Assembly (NCBI RefSeq): GCF_029873635.1
Contig: NC_080426.1
Span: 51,536,093-51,600,092, forward strand
Source of the DNA: Malania oleifera
Taxonomy: Eukaryota; Streptophyta; Magnoliopsida; Santalales; Ximeniaceae
DNA: 64,000 nucleotides
Direction: 5' to 3'
Shown here: positions 1-11,140 of the stretch, in pieces
Layout of the letters: each line of letters starts with the position of its first letter
How positions within the stretch are numbered: position 1 is the stretch's first letter
Made by a program: the position numbers and the translations under genes
Notes under the pieces: generated by a model
Databases searched by the model: none
The model's input: only the letters and a program-made list of their open reading frames with translations
Told to the model about the DNA's origin: nothing

Positions 1-206
1 CTCTGTTAGGATCCTTGATTTCACGTTTGATGCCTAAGAAAGACCTTGTCTAAGTGAGTGCTCAGAGACCATTGCTGCTCAGTCGCTCCCTGGAGGTCGG
101 CCTAGTCAAAGTAGAATTTCATAGGATAAAACATAGTAGACACAGTTGGTACATACTATTCATCTTAGGCTTTTTGTTTTGTTGGTTGCTATTGAATATA
201 TAGAAG
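1..206 (+). other. Leader region of the copia element, apparently composite
   Basis: This is untranslated sequence between the missing 5' LTR and the gag start. Bases 1 to about 140 closely match the reverse complement of 21290-21450, which lies inside a different solo LTR. Bases 185-202 are a perfect 18-bp inverted match to 4525-4542 at the 3' end of the 3' LTR. Both similarities were seen by direct reading; their origin is unexplained. Confidence 0.55.
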
Positions 207-1022
207 ATGACAGAAACTAGTGCAGCAATAGAAGAAACTCTGTCCATACGAACTGCAACCCCTTCAGCTTCGACATCATCATCGAAGACGATAGCTAATG
301 CTCGATTTGAGGTGGAGAAATTTGATGGTACCAATAATTTTGGTATGTAGCAATGTGAGGTGATGGACATCTTGTATCAACAAGATATTGCTTTGGATGA
401 TAAACCAATAGATATGGGCGACAGAGATTGGGAAAAGATCAATCATCAGGCATGTGGTACGATTCGTCTGTGTCTCACCAAAAATCAGAAATATTGTGTT
501 ATGAGGGAGACATCTGCAAAGAAATTGTGTAAGACATTGGAAGATACATTTATGACTAAGAGTCTGGAAAATCAGCTCTATTTGAAAAAGAAATTGTTTC
601 GCTTCTAGTATCAACCAGATATTTCGATTAATGACCACATAAATGCTTTCAATAAAATTTTGGCCGATTTGTTAAATTTGGATGAAAAGGTGAAAGATGA
701 GGATAAAGTCATATTGTTACTGAATTCTCTCCCTGATGAGTATGACCATTTGACCACCACTTTATTTTATGGGAAAGATAAAGTTACTTATGATGCTGTT
801 TGTACTGCATTGATTAGTACTGAATGTAGAAAGAATGATCAGAGGGTCCATAAGGAAACAGCAGAAGCACTAATAATAAGGGGACGTTCTCAGAGTCGTA
901 TGCCTGGAAGGAAGAGTAAATCTCATGAGAGGAGTAAATCTCATGGGAGACCTGCTAAAGATGAATGCGCCTTTTGTCGTGAGAGAGGGCATTGGAATAA
1001 AGATTGCCCTAAATTATGGTGA
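207..1022 (+). pseudogene. copia gag (capsid/nucleocapsid), broken by stops
   Basis: Gag is the structural protein that forms the cytoplasmic virus-like particle and packages the element's RNA. The ATG at 207 opens a frame that runs to 1022 if two stops are ignored: TAG at 348-350, just after FDGTNNFGM, and TAG at 606-608, after KKLFRF. The FDGTNNF segment and the later LLNSLPDEYDHL are typical of copia gag (UBN2 type). Near the C terminus is a CCHC zinc knuckle, C-x2-C-x4-H-x4-C, in CAFCRERGHWNKDC. A basic Ser/Lys/Arg-rich stretch precedes it. The frame ends soon after the knuckle, and protease follows almost directly in the +1 frame, so the usual linker seems partly deleted. Confidence 0.9.
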
Positions 1023-1773
1023 GTGGATTTTGGATTTTGGTTGTTCCTATCACATGTGTCCCAATAGGGAATGGTTTTCTAATTTTGAAGAATTAGATGG
1101 TGGGGTTGTTCTTATGGGAAATGATAATACTTGTAAAACAACTGGAATAGGATCAATACAGTTGAAATGTCAAGATGGAACTATTAAGACCTTGACTGAT
1201 GTTAGGTATGTTCCAAGCCTAAAGAAGAATCTGATTTCATTGGGTGCCTTAGAATCTAAAGGGTTCACTATCACTTTGAAAGATGAAACCTTAAAGATTA
1301 AATCAGATACGCTGGTGGTGATGAAAGGAATAAGGAAAAATAACTTGTATTATTTACAAGGTAGTACAATTATTGGCTCAGCAGCTGTTGTTTCTGAGAA
1401 AAATGCAAGTTCAGATACAATCAAGTTATGGCATATGCGGTTAGCACATGCAGGAGAAAAATCTTTGCAACAATTAGTTAAGCGAGGTTTGTTAAAAGGT
1501 GCAAAGGTGTGCAAACTTGAATTTTGTGAGCATTGCATTCTGGGAAAACAAACTAGAGTGAAATTTGGCACAACAATCCACCAGACTGAAGGTATTTTAG
1601 ACTACATCCATACAGATGTATGGGGGCCCACAAAAATGGCTTCGTTGGGTGGTATGCATTATTTTGTCACTTTTGTTGATGATTTTTCTAAAAGAATTTT
1701 GGTGTATTCTATGAAGCATAAAAATGAAGTGTGTGATATTTTCCTTAAGTGGAAAAAATTAGTTGAAACTTAA
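1018..1773 (+). pseudogene. copia pol, first part: protease and integrase N-terminal half
   Basis: This open stretch starts one frame away from gag and ends at TAA 1771-1773. The aspartic protease site, normally D-S/T-G in plant copia elements, reads D-F-G at 1033-1041 within WILDFGCSYHMC, so the conserved serine is replaced by phenylalanine. Next comes the GAG-pre-integrase zinc region with paired His (LWHMRLAHAG) and paired Cys (CEHCILGK). The integrase core begins at DYIHTDVWGP, whose first catalytic Asp is at 1615-1617. FVTFVDDFSK follows. The frame breaks before the second catalytic Asp. Confidence 0.9.
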
Positions 1774-1787
1774 ACTGGCAAAAGATT

Positions 1788-2519
1788 AAACGGCTCAGAT
1801 CAGATAATGGTGGTAAATACACGAGTGACCCGTTTATGAAGATATGTCAGGATGAAGGTATTGCTCGACACTTCACAGTTCGAAATACACCACAGCAGAA
1901 TGGGGTGGCAGAGTGCATGAATCGGACTTTGCTGGAGAAAGTTTGATGTATGTTGTCTAATGCTGGGTTAGACAAAAGGTTTTGGGCTGAGGCTGTTAGA
2001 TATGCGTGTCATCTCATCAATTGTCTACCATCATCTGCAATAGAGGGAAAAACACCCTACGAGGTATGGTCTATAAAGCCTGCTAGTGATTATGATTCTT
2101 TACATGTATTTGGTACTATGACTTATTATCATGTTAAAGAATCTAAGTTAGATCCAAGAACCAAGAAAGCAATATTCTTGGGGATAAGTGCAGGAGTCAA
2201 AGGATACCGTCTTTGGTGTCTAGAGATGAAAAAAATGATTTTAAGTAGAGATGTATCTTTTGATGAACTTGCCATGATGAAGAAAACAATACACAAGAAG
2301 TCACGAGTTGAAGAGAAGACCAGTGGTACTCAACAACAGGTGGAGGTTGAGACAATTTTGGGAAACCTAGTGAAAAATGAGACTGCACATGGTAATTCTC
2401 CAATTACGGTGGGGAATAGTGTACAAGAAGAGGAGATTTCAATTCGAGAATCTTCACAGTAACAAGAATCAATTGTTTCTCAAAGGCCAAAACGAGAAAT
2501 TCGAAAACCTGCTCGATAT
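1788..2519 (+). pseudogene. copia pol, second part: integrase C-terminal half
   Basis: After the stop at 1771 and an apparent one-base loss near 1782-1790, the integrase core resumes in the frame used to the end of pol. The second and third catalytic acidic residues are visible: Asp in RSDNGG (1803-1805) and Glu in NGVAE (1911-1913). TGA at 1944-1946 interrupts it. The region with ALINCLPSS-like, TPYEVW and VFG motifs follows. TAA at 2460-2462 lies in the Glu/Ser-rich linker towards RT. Confidence 0.88.
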
Positions 2520-4139
2520 ACTAATATGGTGGCCTATGCACTTTCAGTTGTGGATGATAATGTTCCTTACATTTTCAAAGAAGCAATAAGGAACTCTGAA
2601 TCAGACAAGTGGAAAAAAGCAATGGATGAAGAAATGCAGTCTCTTCATCAGAATCAGACTTGGGAGCTAGCCCAACTGCCCAAGGGTAAGAAAGCAATTG
2701 GTTGTAAATGGGTTTATGTAAAGAAAGAAGGATTTTCATATGCAAATAATGTTCGCTTCAAAGTTAGATTGGTAGCTAAGGGCTACGCACAGAAGGAAGG
2801 CGGCATTGATTATAATGAGGTATTTTCTCCAGTTGTTAAACATTCTTCCATTCGAATTTTGTTGGCTTTGGTAGCACAATTTGATCTTGAACTAGTTCAA
2901 CTCGATGTAAAAACTGCATTTTTACATGGTGATTTGGAAGAGGAAATCTATATGACTCAGCCAGATGGATTTCGGGTTGTTGGAAAAGAAAATTGGGTAT
3001 GTAAACTGGGTAAATCGTTGTATGGATTAAAACAGTCTTCAAGACAGTGGTACAAACGACTTCATCAGTTTATGATGGGTTAGAAGTACATCAGAAATAA
3101 ACATGATCATTGTGTTTATTTTCGCAGACTATAAAATGGATCTTTTATATATTTAATCTTGTATGTTGATGACATGTTGATAGCTTCAAAGAATAGGGAA
3201 GAAATCAATAAGTTGAAAAGTCAGTTAAAACAAGAGTTTGAGATGAAAGATCTTGGTGAAGCAAAGAAGATACTTGGCATGGAGATTCGCAGAGATAGAA
3301 TGAGAGGAAAAGTTAGTTTGTCTCAGAAATAATATTTGAAGAAGGTAGTACAGAGTTTTGGCATGTCTGAGCAGTCAAAACTAGTAAGCACTCCTTTTGC
3401 TCCTTATTTCAAACTTAGTGCGGCTTTATCTCCTAAATCAGATGAGGAACGTAAGTATATGTCACAAGTTCCTTATGCAAGTGCTGTTGGTAGTTTGATG
3501 TATGCAATGGTTTGTACTAGACCTAATATTTCACAAGCTGTTAGTATGGTGAGCAGGTATATGCATGATCTAGGTAAAGGACATTGGCAAGCTGTGAAAT
3601 GGATTTTAAGATATATTATTAATACGATTGATATTGGTATAGTATTTGAGAAAAATAATACTATTGATCAACGTGTTGTTGGATATGTGGATTCGGATTT
3701 TGCAGGTGATTTGGATAAACGTCGATCAACTACTGGATATATTTTTACATTTGCTAATGGTCCAGTGAGTTGGAGGTCTACCTTACAGTCTACCATTGCC
3801 TTGTCTACAACAGAAGCAGAGTACATGGCAGCTTCAAAGGCTGTTAAGGAAGCTATTTAGTTATAGAGTTTACTTGAAAATTTGGGAGTTGTTCAGAAGC
3901 ACATGGTTGTATTCTGTGATAACTAGAGTGCTATTCACTTGGGAAAGAACCAAGTCTACCATGCACAAACGAAGCATATTGATGTTCGGTTTCATTTTAT
4001 GCGGGATATTATTAATGGAGGGAAGATACTTCTTCAGAAGATTGCTACAATTGAAAATCCCGCAGATATGTTGACCAAGACTGTGACAACAATCAAGTTC
4101 AAACATTGTTTGGACTTGATCAATATCCTGCAAGTCTGA
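2520..4139 (+). pseudogene. copia pol, third part: reverse transcriptase and RNase H
   Basis: RT copies the element RNA into DNA; RNase H removes the RNA strand. RT motifs in order are WKKAMDEEM, CKWVYVKK, VRLVAKGYAQ, LVQLDVKTAFLHGDL, SLYGLKQSSRQW and the catalytic YVDDM at 3162-3176, which is intact. RNase H shows GYVDSDFAGD, RRSTTGYIF and STTEAEYMA. ENPADMLTK marks the usual pol end and the frame ends at 4139. In-frame stops are at 3081, 3132, 3330, 3858, 3864 and 3924, all in one reading frame with no further frameshift. Each is one transition away from a Gln or Trp codon. Confidence 0.92.
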
Positions 4140-4214
4140 ATAATTTTGGAAGGCGCCGATGATGTGGAACTTCAGAAGATGTTGGTGATTGAAAAATTTG
4201 TTGAATTTATCGCC

Positions 4215-4226
4215 AAGGTAGAGATT
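4215..4226 (+). other. Polypurine tract of the copia element
   Basis: AAGGTAGAGATT lies immediately before the 3' LTR. A purine-rich run here primes plus-strand DNA synthesis in this class. The T at 4219 interrupts the purines and looks like a mutation. Confidence 0.7.
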
Positions 4227-4543
4227 TGTTGTTTTTGTCCCACATTGATAGAATACTTTCACATTAGTATAAAATGTTGTTTTGAATTTTTTATATTATT
4301 TGTCCCACATTAGAGAGAAGTGTTTTTTAGACTTGAGGTTGAAACTATATAAAGAGCTCAACTCTTCATTTGTAAAACACACCTCAAAGTTGTACTTTAT
4401 CAAGAAGTAGTGGATTGATCATCGGCGCCCGAGAACGTAGGTAATTCTATACCAAACCTCGTAAATTTCTTGTCTTGTTCTTTTTATTGCTTTACTATTA
4501 GTTTCTGCATTACTTTAATTTTCTTATATATTCAATAGCAACA
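4227..4543 (+). repeat. 3' LTR of the copia element (317 bp)
   Basis: The LTR begins TGTTG and ends CAACA, a perfect 5-bp terminal inverted repeat with canonical TG...CA ends. It contains two copies of TGTCCCACATT (near 4236 and 4302), a TATA box, and GGCGCCCGAGAACGTAGG in the presumed R/U5 part. The boundaries come from the polypurine tract on the left and the terminal repeat; there is no second LTR in the window to confirm them. Confidence 0.78.
4346..4353 (+). promoter_or_regulatory. TATA box in the copia LTR
   Basis: TATATAAA stands about 120 bp into the LTR, upstream of the GGCGCCCGAGAACG segment expected in the transcribed R/U5 part. The position fits the element's own promoter. Confidence 0.6.
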
Positions 4544-6516
4544 GTTATAGTATTGGTGTTCGACACAAGTGGGGTGCCTGGTACAACAATGTCTAAAATA
4601 ATTCTTAAGTAACTTTAGCATTGAAAATAAATCTGTTAAAAAGTCTTATGTATGCTGCTAGGAATATTTTAAATATGGAAAGACTTATTTAGGATCTATA
4701 CTACAAGCTATCCTAATATTTGGGGGCACAATTAGGGATTAGGAAGTTAAATTATTTGTGAGTTCGGACCCTAAAATGAAGAAGGTGGAGATGAAGCTAG
4801 CTACATGGAAATCACTTTGTATGTTGCACATGGAAAGAGGGGAAAGTGGGGGCTCGCCCTAATCAAGAACATACTATCCAACCCACCTTTATATTTTATG
4901 TCCTTTTTCTCAACTTGAAATCTTAAGAAAGGACCAATATAATTCTCAAAAAATTTCTATGGGGAGGGCTTCATCTAATTCAGTGGCATAAGAATGAATA
5001 ACAATTAGAAATGGACTTTAAAAATGTGTTTGATTTGATTGTTAAGTTAGGCTAAAAGTCCTTAGCTTATATTTGGTGCAACCCACATGATAGTTTTTAT
5101 AGTCAATCAAATTTAATTCAATTCAATTTACTCTAGTCTTGCAAATCTTAGTCATCAATCAAACAAAAGTGCCCATGAATATTTATGATGGGAAAGACCA
5201 ACTTATGCAAAAAGATTTTTGTTGTATATGTCGACAGAACTCTAACTCTTGGTGCCTAAAATTACATGTTTCTTCTTCTGCTCTTGCTCATGGCTCATTA
5301 AGGCTATACTAATAAGAGAATACATTTTATGGGTAAAAAAAAAACAAGAATCAAGATAGTGTCAAGGTCTCTCAATAGATTCTGAAATGATCAACGAGCA
5401 AATAATTGCATGAAATACAAGGATATTTCCATGTTGTCAACAAACAAAGAAGCTACAATAAATGAAGTTGCATATTAAAGGATCAATCTAGCACTCCTAG
5501 CCAAAACCTTGTTTTGTACATACTGAGTATCTCATAAGCATCTTAACTTGTTTGCCACCACTATAAACTATCTCCCCCCCCCCCCTTTCTTCCTTCCTTT
5601 TTCCAATTTTTATATGAATTTTAACTAGTTTGTACTTTTTTAATGCTAAAAAAATGATAAATTATGATGCCCTATTTTGAAATTGGAAAACATTGGGGAA
5701 AGAAAAGAATAATATTAAGAAATTCTCTTTTTCATGTTTGATTATTGAGGAAAGTGAGGAAGAAAATAAAATCAATAAATATAAAATTGATTTTATGCAA
5801 CAATGACATGTGATTTTTCTTCATTTTTAAATTAAACAGGAATATTTTTATTTTTAAAAGTATTTTATATAGAGAGAAAATACCATGGAGAATGAGTTTC
5901 TTTCTTATTTTCTTTTATTTTCCTTTTCTAAAAAAATATCTTTAATTCAAAGGGAGCCTAAAAGAACTAAAGAAATTTTTAAGAGAAAATTTTATAAAGC
6001 AAAAAAAAAAGTATAAAATAAGATGAAATATAATAAAAATGATGAATTGAAAAAGGAAATACGAAAAATTAAAAGATGAAAATTTAGAGAAAAATGAAGA
6101 CAAAAACTAAAAATATGAAAGGGAAACAATAGTTGTTAACTTATAACAACTTTACGGATTACGCCCCAAATAGAAAAAATGGTTTTATATTTATAAAAAT
6201 AATCGGAGTCACCAATTTTTTATTTTCCTTTGTGGAACTTGGTCCTTATCTCGTGATCTTATTGAGGCTAATAATGAAACCTAAAATTCTCTAAATTGTA
6301 AAAGGTTGATATATATTTTCAATGTTTGAGTTTGGATATACAATTATGCACGCACAAGGCATTAACAACCCCCCCCCCCCCCCACACACACAATATACAG
6401 TCTTTTGTTAAACAATATCACTTAATATGTGAGCTTTCAATGTCGTTCTTTAATTTAACAATGTTTACCTCACGATAAAACTTAATTTTTTTATTTACTA
6501 AGTATTTAAATATTAG
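4544..6516. other. AT-rich intergenic DNA, no gene seen
   Basis: No coding frame of interest was found. There are poly-C runs near 5573-5585 and 6370-6384, the latter followed by a short CA repeat. Around 6160-6300 the text GATTACGCCCC and CGGAGTCACCA resembles the leader or LTR edge of plant gypsy elements, so a remnant may be present. The rest holds nothing I can name. Confidence 0.5.
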
Positions 6517-7966
6517 TGTTGGCCCTAGAGTCGAGTCTAAAAGGAGGATGGATGGACACTTTTGCATATTTTCACTTTTCTCTACAAAATATAAAACTTA
6601 GCAAGATACAAACTATTATATCACAATATGTAAAATATAAATAATGCACAAGACATAAAATAAAAGAGTGGAGAAGAAAAGCTTAACAAATAATTTTAAC
6701 GTGGTTCCACCTCTTGCCCACGTCCATGCCTCGAGACACACTGAAGGATTCCACAATCCATTATAAGTCTCCTTCACTGGTGGAGAAGCCTTTACATACG
6801 AGAACAAATCCCTTTCGCTCACCAAGAGCCACAAGGTTCACCAAGAATCCTTGCAATTCGGTTCACCAAGAACCTTCAATCATGGTTCACCAAGAACTCT
6901 TTGCAACTCAGTTCACCAAGAACCCTTTGCAACAAGAAGATAAATTACAAACAAAACTCCTTGAATGAGCGAATATTTGATACAACACAAACTTCACACA
7001 AATCTCTCGAGTAATGAATCAACACAAGATTGAAGAGCAAGAGAGATTTTGAGCACTTGAAATGATAAACTAAATACAAAGTGCTTTTGAATGATATACT
7101 AAAGATGTTAATCACTAAGAATCATGTTTAAACAAGCATTTGGACTTGCATTTATAGGCAAAGGGGTGAACTAGCCGTTTTATGGTCGTTGGGTATTTAA
7201 TATTAAAAAACTATTTTGAAAATTAGTCGTTTTTCGCCCATTGGTGTTTTGTTTCCAACTCAAACCATCGACAGTTTTTATGAAACCGTCAACTATTTTG
7301 CCTTGAAATTCTTCAACATGAAAGTTGTGACATTTTTTCTTAGTTTGTTGTAGGTACCAAGATCGCCCTTTTTGGAGTCTTCTAGCAAAAGTTATGCTTC
7401 AAATACTGAAAGGTGTTTAGGAAATTTGAGTGGTGCATAAATGATGTTTTATACCCAACTAGGACCAAGTTTTTAAAAGATTAAAACCCTAATATGATTT
7501 AAAACTTGTTCCTTATAAAAATACATTTGAGTAAAGGATATTTTTATAAAACTCTTGTTTGGACTTTAAAAACTCATAAGTATTGAACTTATGATTTGGT
7601 GATATCCTAAATACTTTTATGTTCTAGTATGCATATGCAATTTTCTCAACTCTTACTCAATAAACATGTGTTAAACAAAACTACAAGAGTTTCATAAAAT
7701 ACTATCTTAAACACTCCCCATTACATATGTTTCTATGTTAGCATTCATTGGTATGTGCTTGAGCTCTTCCGATTGAGTGTCCTTTTGATCTTTGCCACTC
7801 GAATGTCTACTCAGTTCGATCTGTGCCTTTGATCCAGTACTTTCATGTATTTGTCACTTGTACTTGTACTAACTTGATCTGCAAATATAGGTTCAACTTG
7901 GAACTACAAATATGTTAATATCATCAAAATACATTACATATAATTATATAACTACTAAGGCTAACA
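6517..7966 (-). repeat. Family G LTR, subtype with TGTTGGCCCTAGAGTC edge
   Basis: Read on the + strand it starts TGTTGGCCC and ends GGCTAACA, followed by a C-rich tract (reverse of a polypurine tract). That makes it a 3' LTR of a minus-strand element. Its first ~290 bp closely match 24858-25136. Inside, 6823-6930 holds several copies of GGTTCACCAAGAA about 25-30 bp apart. A TATA-like TTTATAG at 7151 is followed by degenerate AACGG-type sequence. No clean target duplication was found. Confidence 0.72.
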
Positions 7967-8440
7967 ATCTCCCCCTTTTTAATGATGTCTAGCCTATTAA
8001 GATTTTACTTGATCTTTGCATTTGAGTTTGTACTTATCATAGTTTGATATGCAAAGATTAGTTTACCTAGAACCACTAATGGGTTGTTATTATCAAAACA
8101 TGACAATTAGGATTATGTAGGCACAAAGGCTAACAATATCCCCCCTTTTTCATTATGGCAAACCATTGGTGTTTTTACAGGATATAATTTACAAGCTCCA
8201 CCTTAATTTATGCATATTGTTGAATGAAAATTTTACTCCCCCTTACTATATGCATATAAAGCACAATTAAATCATTCAACTAGATATGTTATATACATTT
8301 GAGCTTTATAACACGCAATACAAAAATTAGAAAGTTCATTTAGATAAAACAACAAATGAACAAAACATTCATTAAAACATATTAAGTAACAAATCTGAAC
8401 TTTTATTTAAATTGTTTTAAGCACTACTACAGATTTGCAC
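7967..8440 (-). other. Internal 3' end of a family G element with a repeated LTR/polypurine edge
   Basis: After the LTR edge GGCTAACAATCTCCCCC (about 7959-7975) a diverged second version of the same edge appears at about 8126-8148 (GGCTAACAATATCCCCCC), preceded by similar sequence. The ~165-bp LTR/polypurine boundary therefore seems tandemly duplicated. No coding sequence is visible. Confidence 0.5.
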
Positions 8441-8715
8441 TGAGAGGAATGGCATATTCTCAAGAGGGGGGTGAATTGGGTATTTAAAAATTCAAGGTCA
8501 ATATACCCCTATTTAAAAATCCACAAGCAGTATTACACAACCTATGGTCTTTCTATAAAATATCAAATCCCACAAATGTTTAAAGCATGTATGTAAAGCA
8601 ATCAATGCAATAAATAATCAAACATACACATACAGAAATTAAAGTGCGGAAATTAAATAGAGTATGGAAGAGAAAGTAGACACGATATTATTATCTAGGT
8701 TCAGTCAATTGTGCT

Positions 8716-11140
8716 TGTAACGCCCCAAAAAATTAATATGCATGGAAGTGTAAAAAAAGAAAAAAAAAAGAATTTTGAAGCAATGCTTCAGGATCAATTT
8801 AATTTGACCATTCTAGAGAGTTCTTTCCTCTCTCACGCCAAATCTCTTCCCTCATCTCACCATCTCTCCTTCTCTCTCCTCTATCTCCCTCTCTCCTTGA
8901 TTACTTCGGCGAATCGAGCGCCGATCAGAGAACGGAAAATACCGTTGGATCTTTCATAGGAGCGTCATAGGCACCACTCCTGGAGTAAGGTAAACCCACT
9001 CTTTCTCCTCAATTCCTCTCAAATCTTCAACCTAACTGACGATCTGAAACCACCACGTGGTTTTAGGAGCATTTCTCTTCTAGTCTAGTGGAGTAGATTT
9101 TTGAACTATACTTTCCAAGCACCACTCCAAGGCTAGGGTAAGATTTAGAGAATTAAGCAAATTGGTTGTTCTTGGGAGTTTAATTGTTTATTTGGAGTTT
9201 ATGGACCTAAGAAATGTTAAAATAGTATTTTATTTGGCATTGATTTGATTGAACTAGGGTTATTGAATCAGAGTTTGGGTGAGCGCCGCAGACATCTTTT
9301 TGGGGTTCCTGCTGGCGTAATTTTTAAAAACCAAGTAAAGGGAATAGATTAAGCTAGTAATTTTGTGACTCAACTGGTTAAAATGGAAACTATATGTGTG
9401 AGTATATATATATGATTATCATGTGGGTTTTGAAAAGCCAATCGTTTGAACAGTGATTTTGAGCCTAGGGTTGTGTTATTAGTTATTATTTGCGAAAATG
9501 GAATGATTAAAGTAATGAATTTTCTGGATAAATTGTGGAGATAATTTAACGTGTATTTTTAGTAAAACAGATGATGAACATAGGTTAGCTTATTATTTTA
9601 AATGATATAATTATGCATATTATTCAAATCGTGTGGCATGAGTAAAGTGAATATACTGTGTTGAATTATGATATATTTATGAGATGTTGGAAATACTGAA
9701 ATGTGTTGAGAATATATATTGTGTGTGATTGTTTAAAACAAAGCTAAATGTGAATGTTAAATTGCAAGTTATGGTTTGAGAATTCTGGTGGACCATAGTA
9801 GGCATAGTATTATTGCGCGTGATTATTGAAGAGCTAGTGCACCCACACGTCTTAGAAAGAGTGTGGAGACGGGATGGTCGATTGTGCTGAGAAGGGTAGA
9901 GTCCCCTTGGAGTCTAGACCAGTATGGGAACAAGTAATCTGACTTATAGACTGAAGAGGTTGTTATTGATTTAACTATGGTGGGGTGACCAGGGTTAAGT
10001 CCAGCCTACAGGCCGCACAATCCATCATGGGGGGAAGCATGATAGTGTTTATCCATCTGGTAGTGAGTTCTAAATGCATAATTATAAATTTAACCAATGT
10101 ATAACATGAGAATAGTGTATGTGAATACAAATTATGTGATGTGAAATGTGGGAACATATTATGCGATTTAATATATTATGCGATGCGACATATTATATAA
10201 TGACAAATGTGAAATGAGATTACGTGATGTGCAATACTGAGAAATGTGAGAATTGAGATCATGAAGAGATGAGTATTATGGAGATAATAGATACAGAGTA
10301 AAGAATAAATGTATTATATATTGTAGTATTATATGTATTTGGGGCAAGGTAAACTCTCAATCTGAGGGCTTGCTGAGAAAGCCGAGTGCCCTGATAGGTA
10401 TCAAATGTAGCCATACTAGGCTACATAATGTATTAGGGTAGAGGGAAGCTCTTGTATGGGTGGGTAATCTTCCCTATCCTTAGGAACCTTTGCTGATAAA
10501 TAATTGTGTGAATGTGTGTGAATACGAGACAAACTATCCACCTGAGGGCTTACTAAGTAAGGTAAGTGCCCTGATGAACATCAGTTGTAACCATACCCGG
10601 TTGCATAAGGTATCAGAGCAGAGGAGTGTTACTTGTATGGGCAAGTAATCACCCCAATCCTTGGAAAACTCTCATTAATAAAATACACTACATGTGTGTG
10701 AGTAGGGATAGAGAATGATTTCATAATTGTGGTTTAATTTGTAAATGATGATTATATTTAATACACAAACCTCATGATAGTCACACACTGGTATTAATAT
10801 ATTGCGTCTTACTAAGATGTGTCTCACTCGATATGAATTTCATTTTTTTCAGGACCTTCGTGTGATCGAGCTCAGTGAGCTAGAGGCTGGGTTTGTTGGC
10901 ATAGCATTTTTGTGAGAGAGTACAGATCTTGGATGTATTTTTGGGTTTATGTTTTAGTTTTCTAAAAATATATATGGATACTAGATGTTGGGAAATTTTT
11001 GGGATGTTTATATAGAACTCCGATATATTATTGAGGATGTTATTTATTTTTTCGCTACGTGATTGAGGTTATGGTATCAGACATAGGTGATTGGATCACA
11101 TCACACCCCGAGCCCCACCTGGCGGGTTCGGGGCGTGACA
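8716..11140 (+). mobile_element. Solo LTR, gypsy-type, 2425 bp, TGTAACGCCCC...GGGGCGTGACA
   Basis: The ends are imperfect inverted repeats, and it is flanked by GTGCT (8711-8715) and GTGCC (11141-11145), a 5-bp target duplication with one change. It splits a family G LTR exactly where the host sequence rejoins. There is no internal domain, so I read it as a solo LTR. A CT-rich stretch is at 8822-8900. A ~180-bp block is duplicated at about 10340-10480 and 10530-10660 (GAGGGCTTRCT, CCATAC...TATGGG), and the same pair occurs inverted in 22187-24601. Near 10800-10860 it shares CTTACTAAGATGTGTCTCAC with the other gypsy-type LTRs here. Confidence 0.85.

Larger units (their letters stand above)
1..4543 (+). 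mobile_element. Ty1/copia retrotransposon (Tork/TNT1-94 type), 5' LTR outside window
   Basis: Domains occur in the copia order gag, protease, integrase, reverse transcriptase, RNase H, followed by a polypurine tract and a 3' LTR. Integrase before RT separates copia from gypsy. The RT and RNase H sequence resembles plant proteins annotated as TNT 1-94 (family recognition by eye). The element is dead: at least 11 in-frame stops and two frame changes interrupt gag-pol. The 5' LTR and primer-binding site must lie left of base 1, so the left target-site duplication cannot be checked. The first bases after the 3' LTR are GTTAT. Confidence 0.93.

Noticed and set aside
119-638. Minus-strand frames over the copia gag
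   Set aside because: They overlap clear gag coding sequence on the other strand and resemble no protein.
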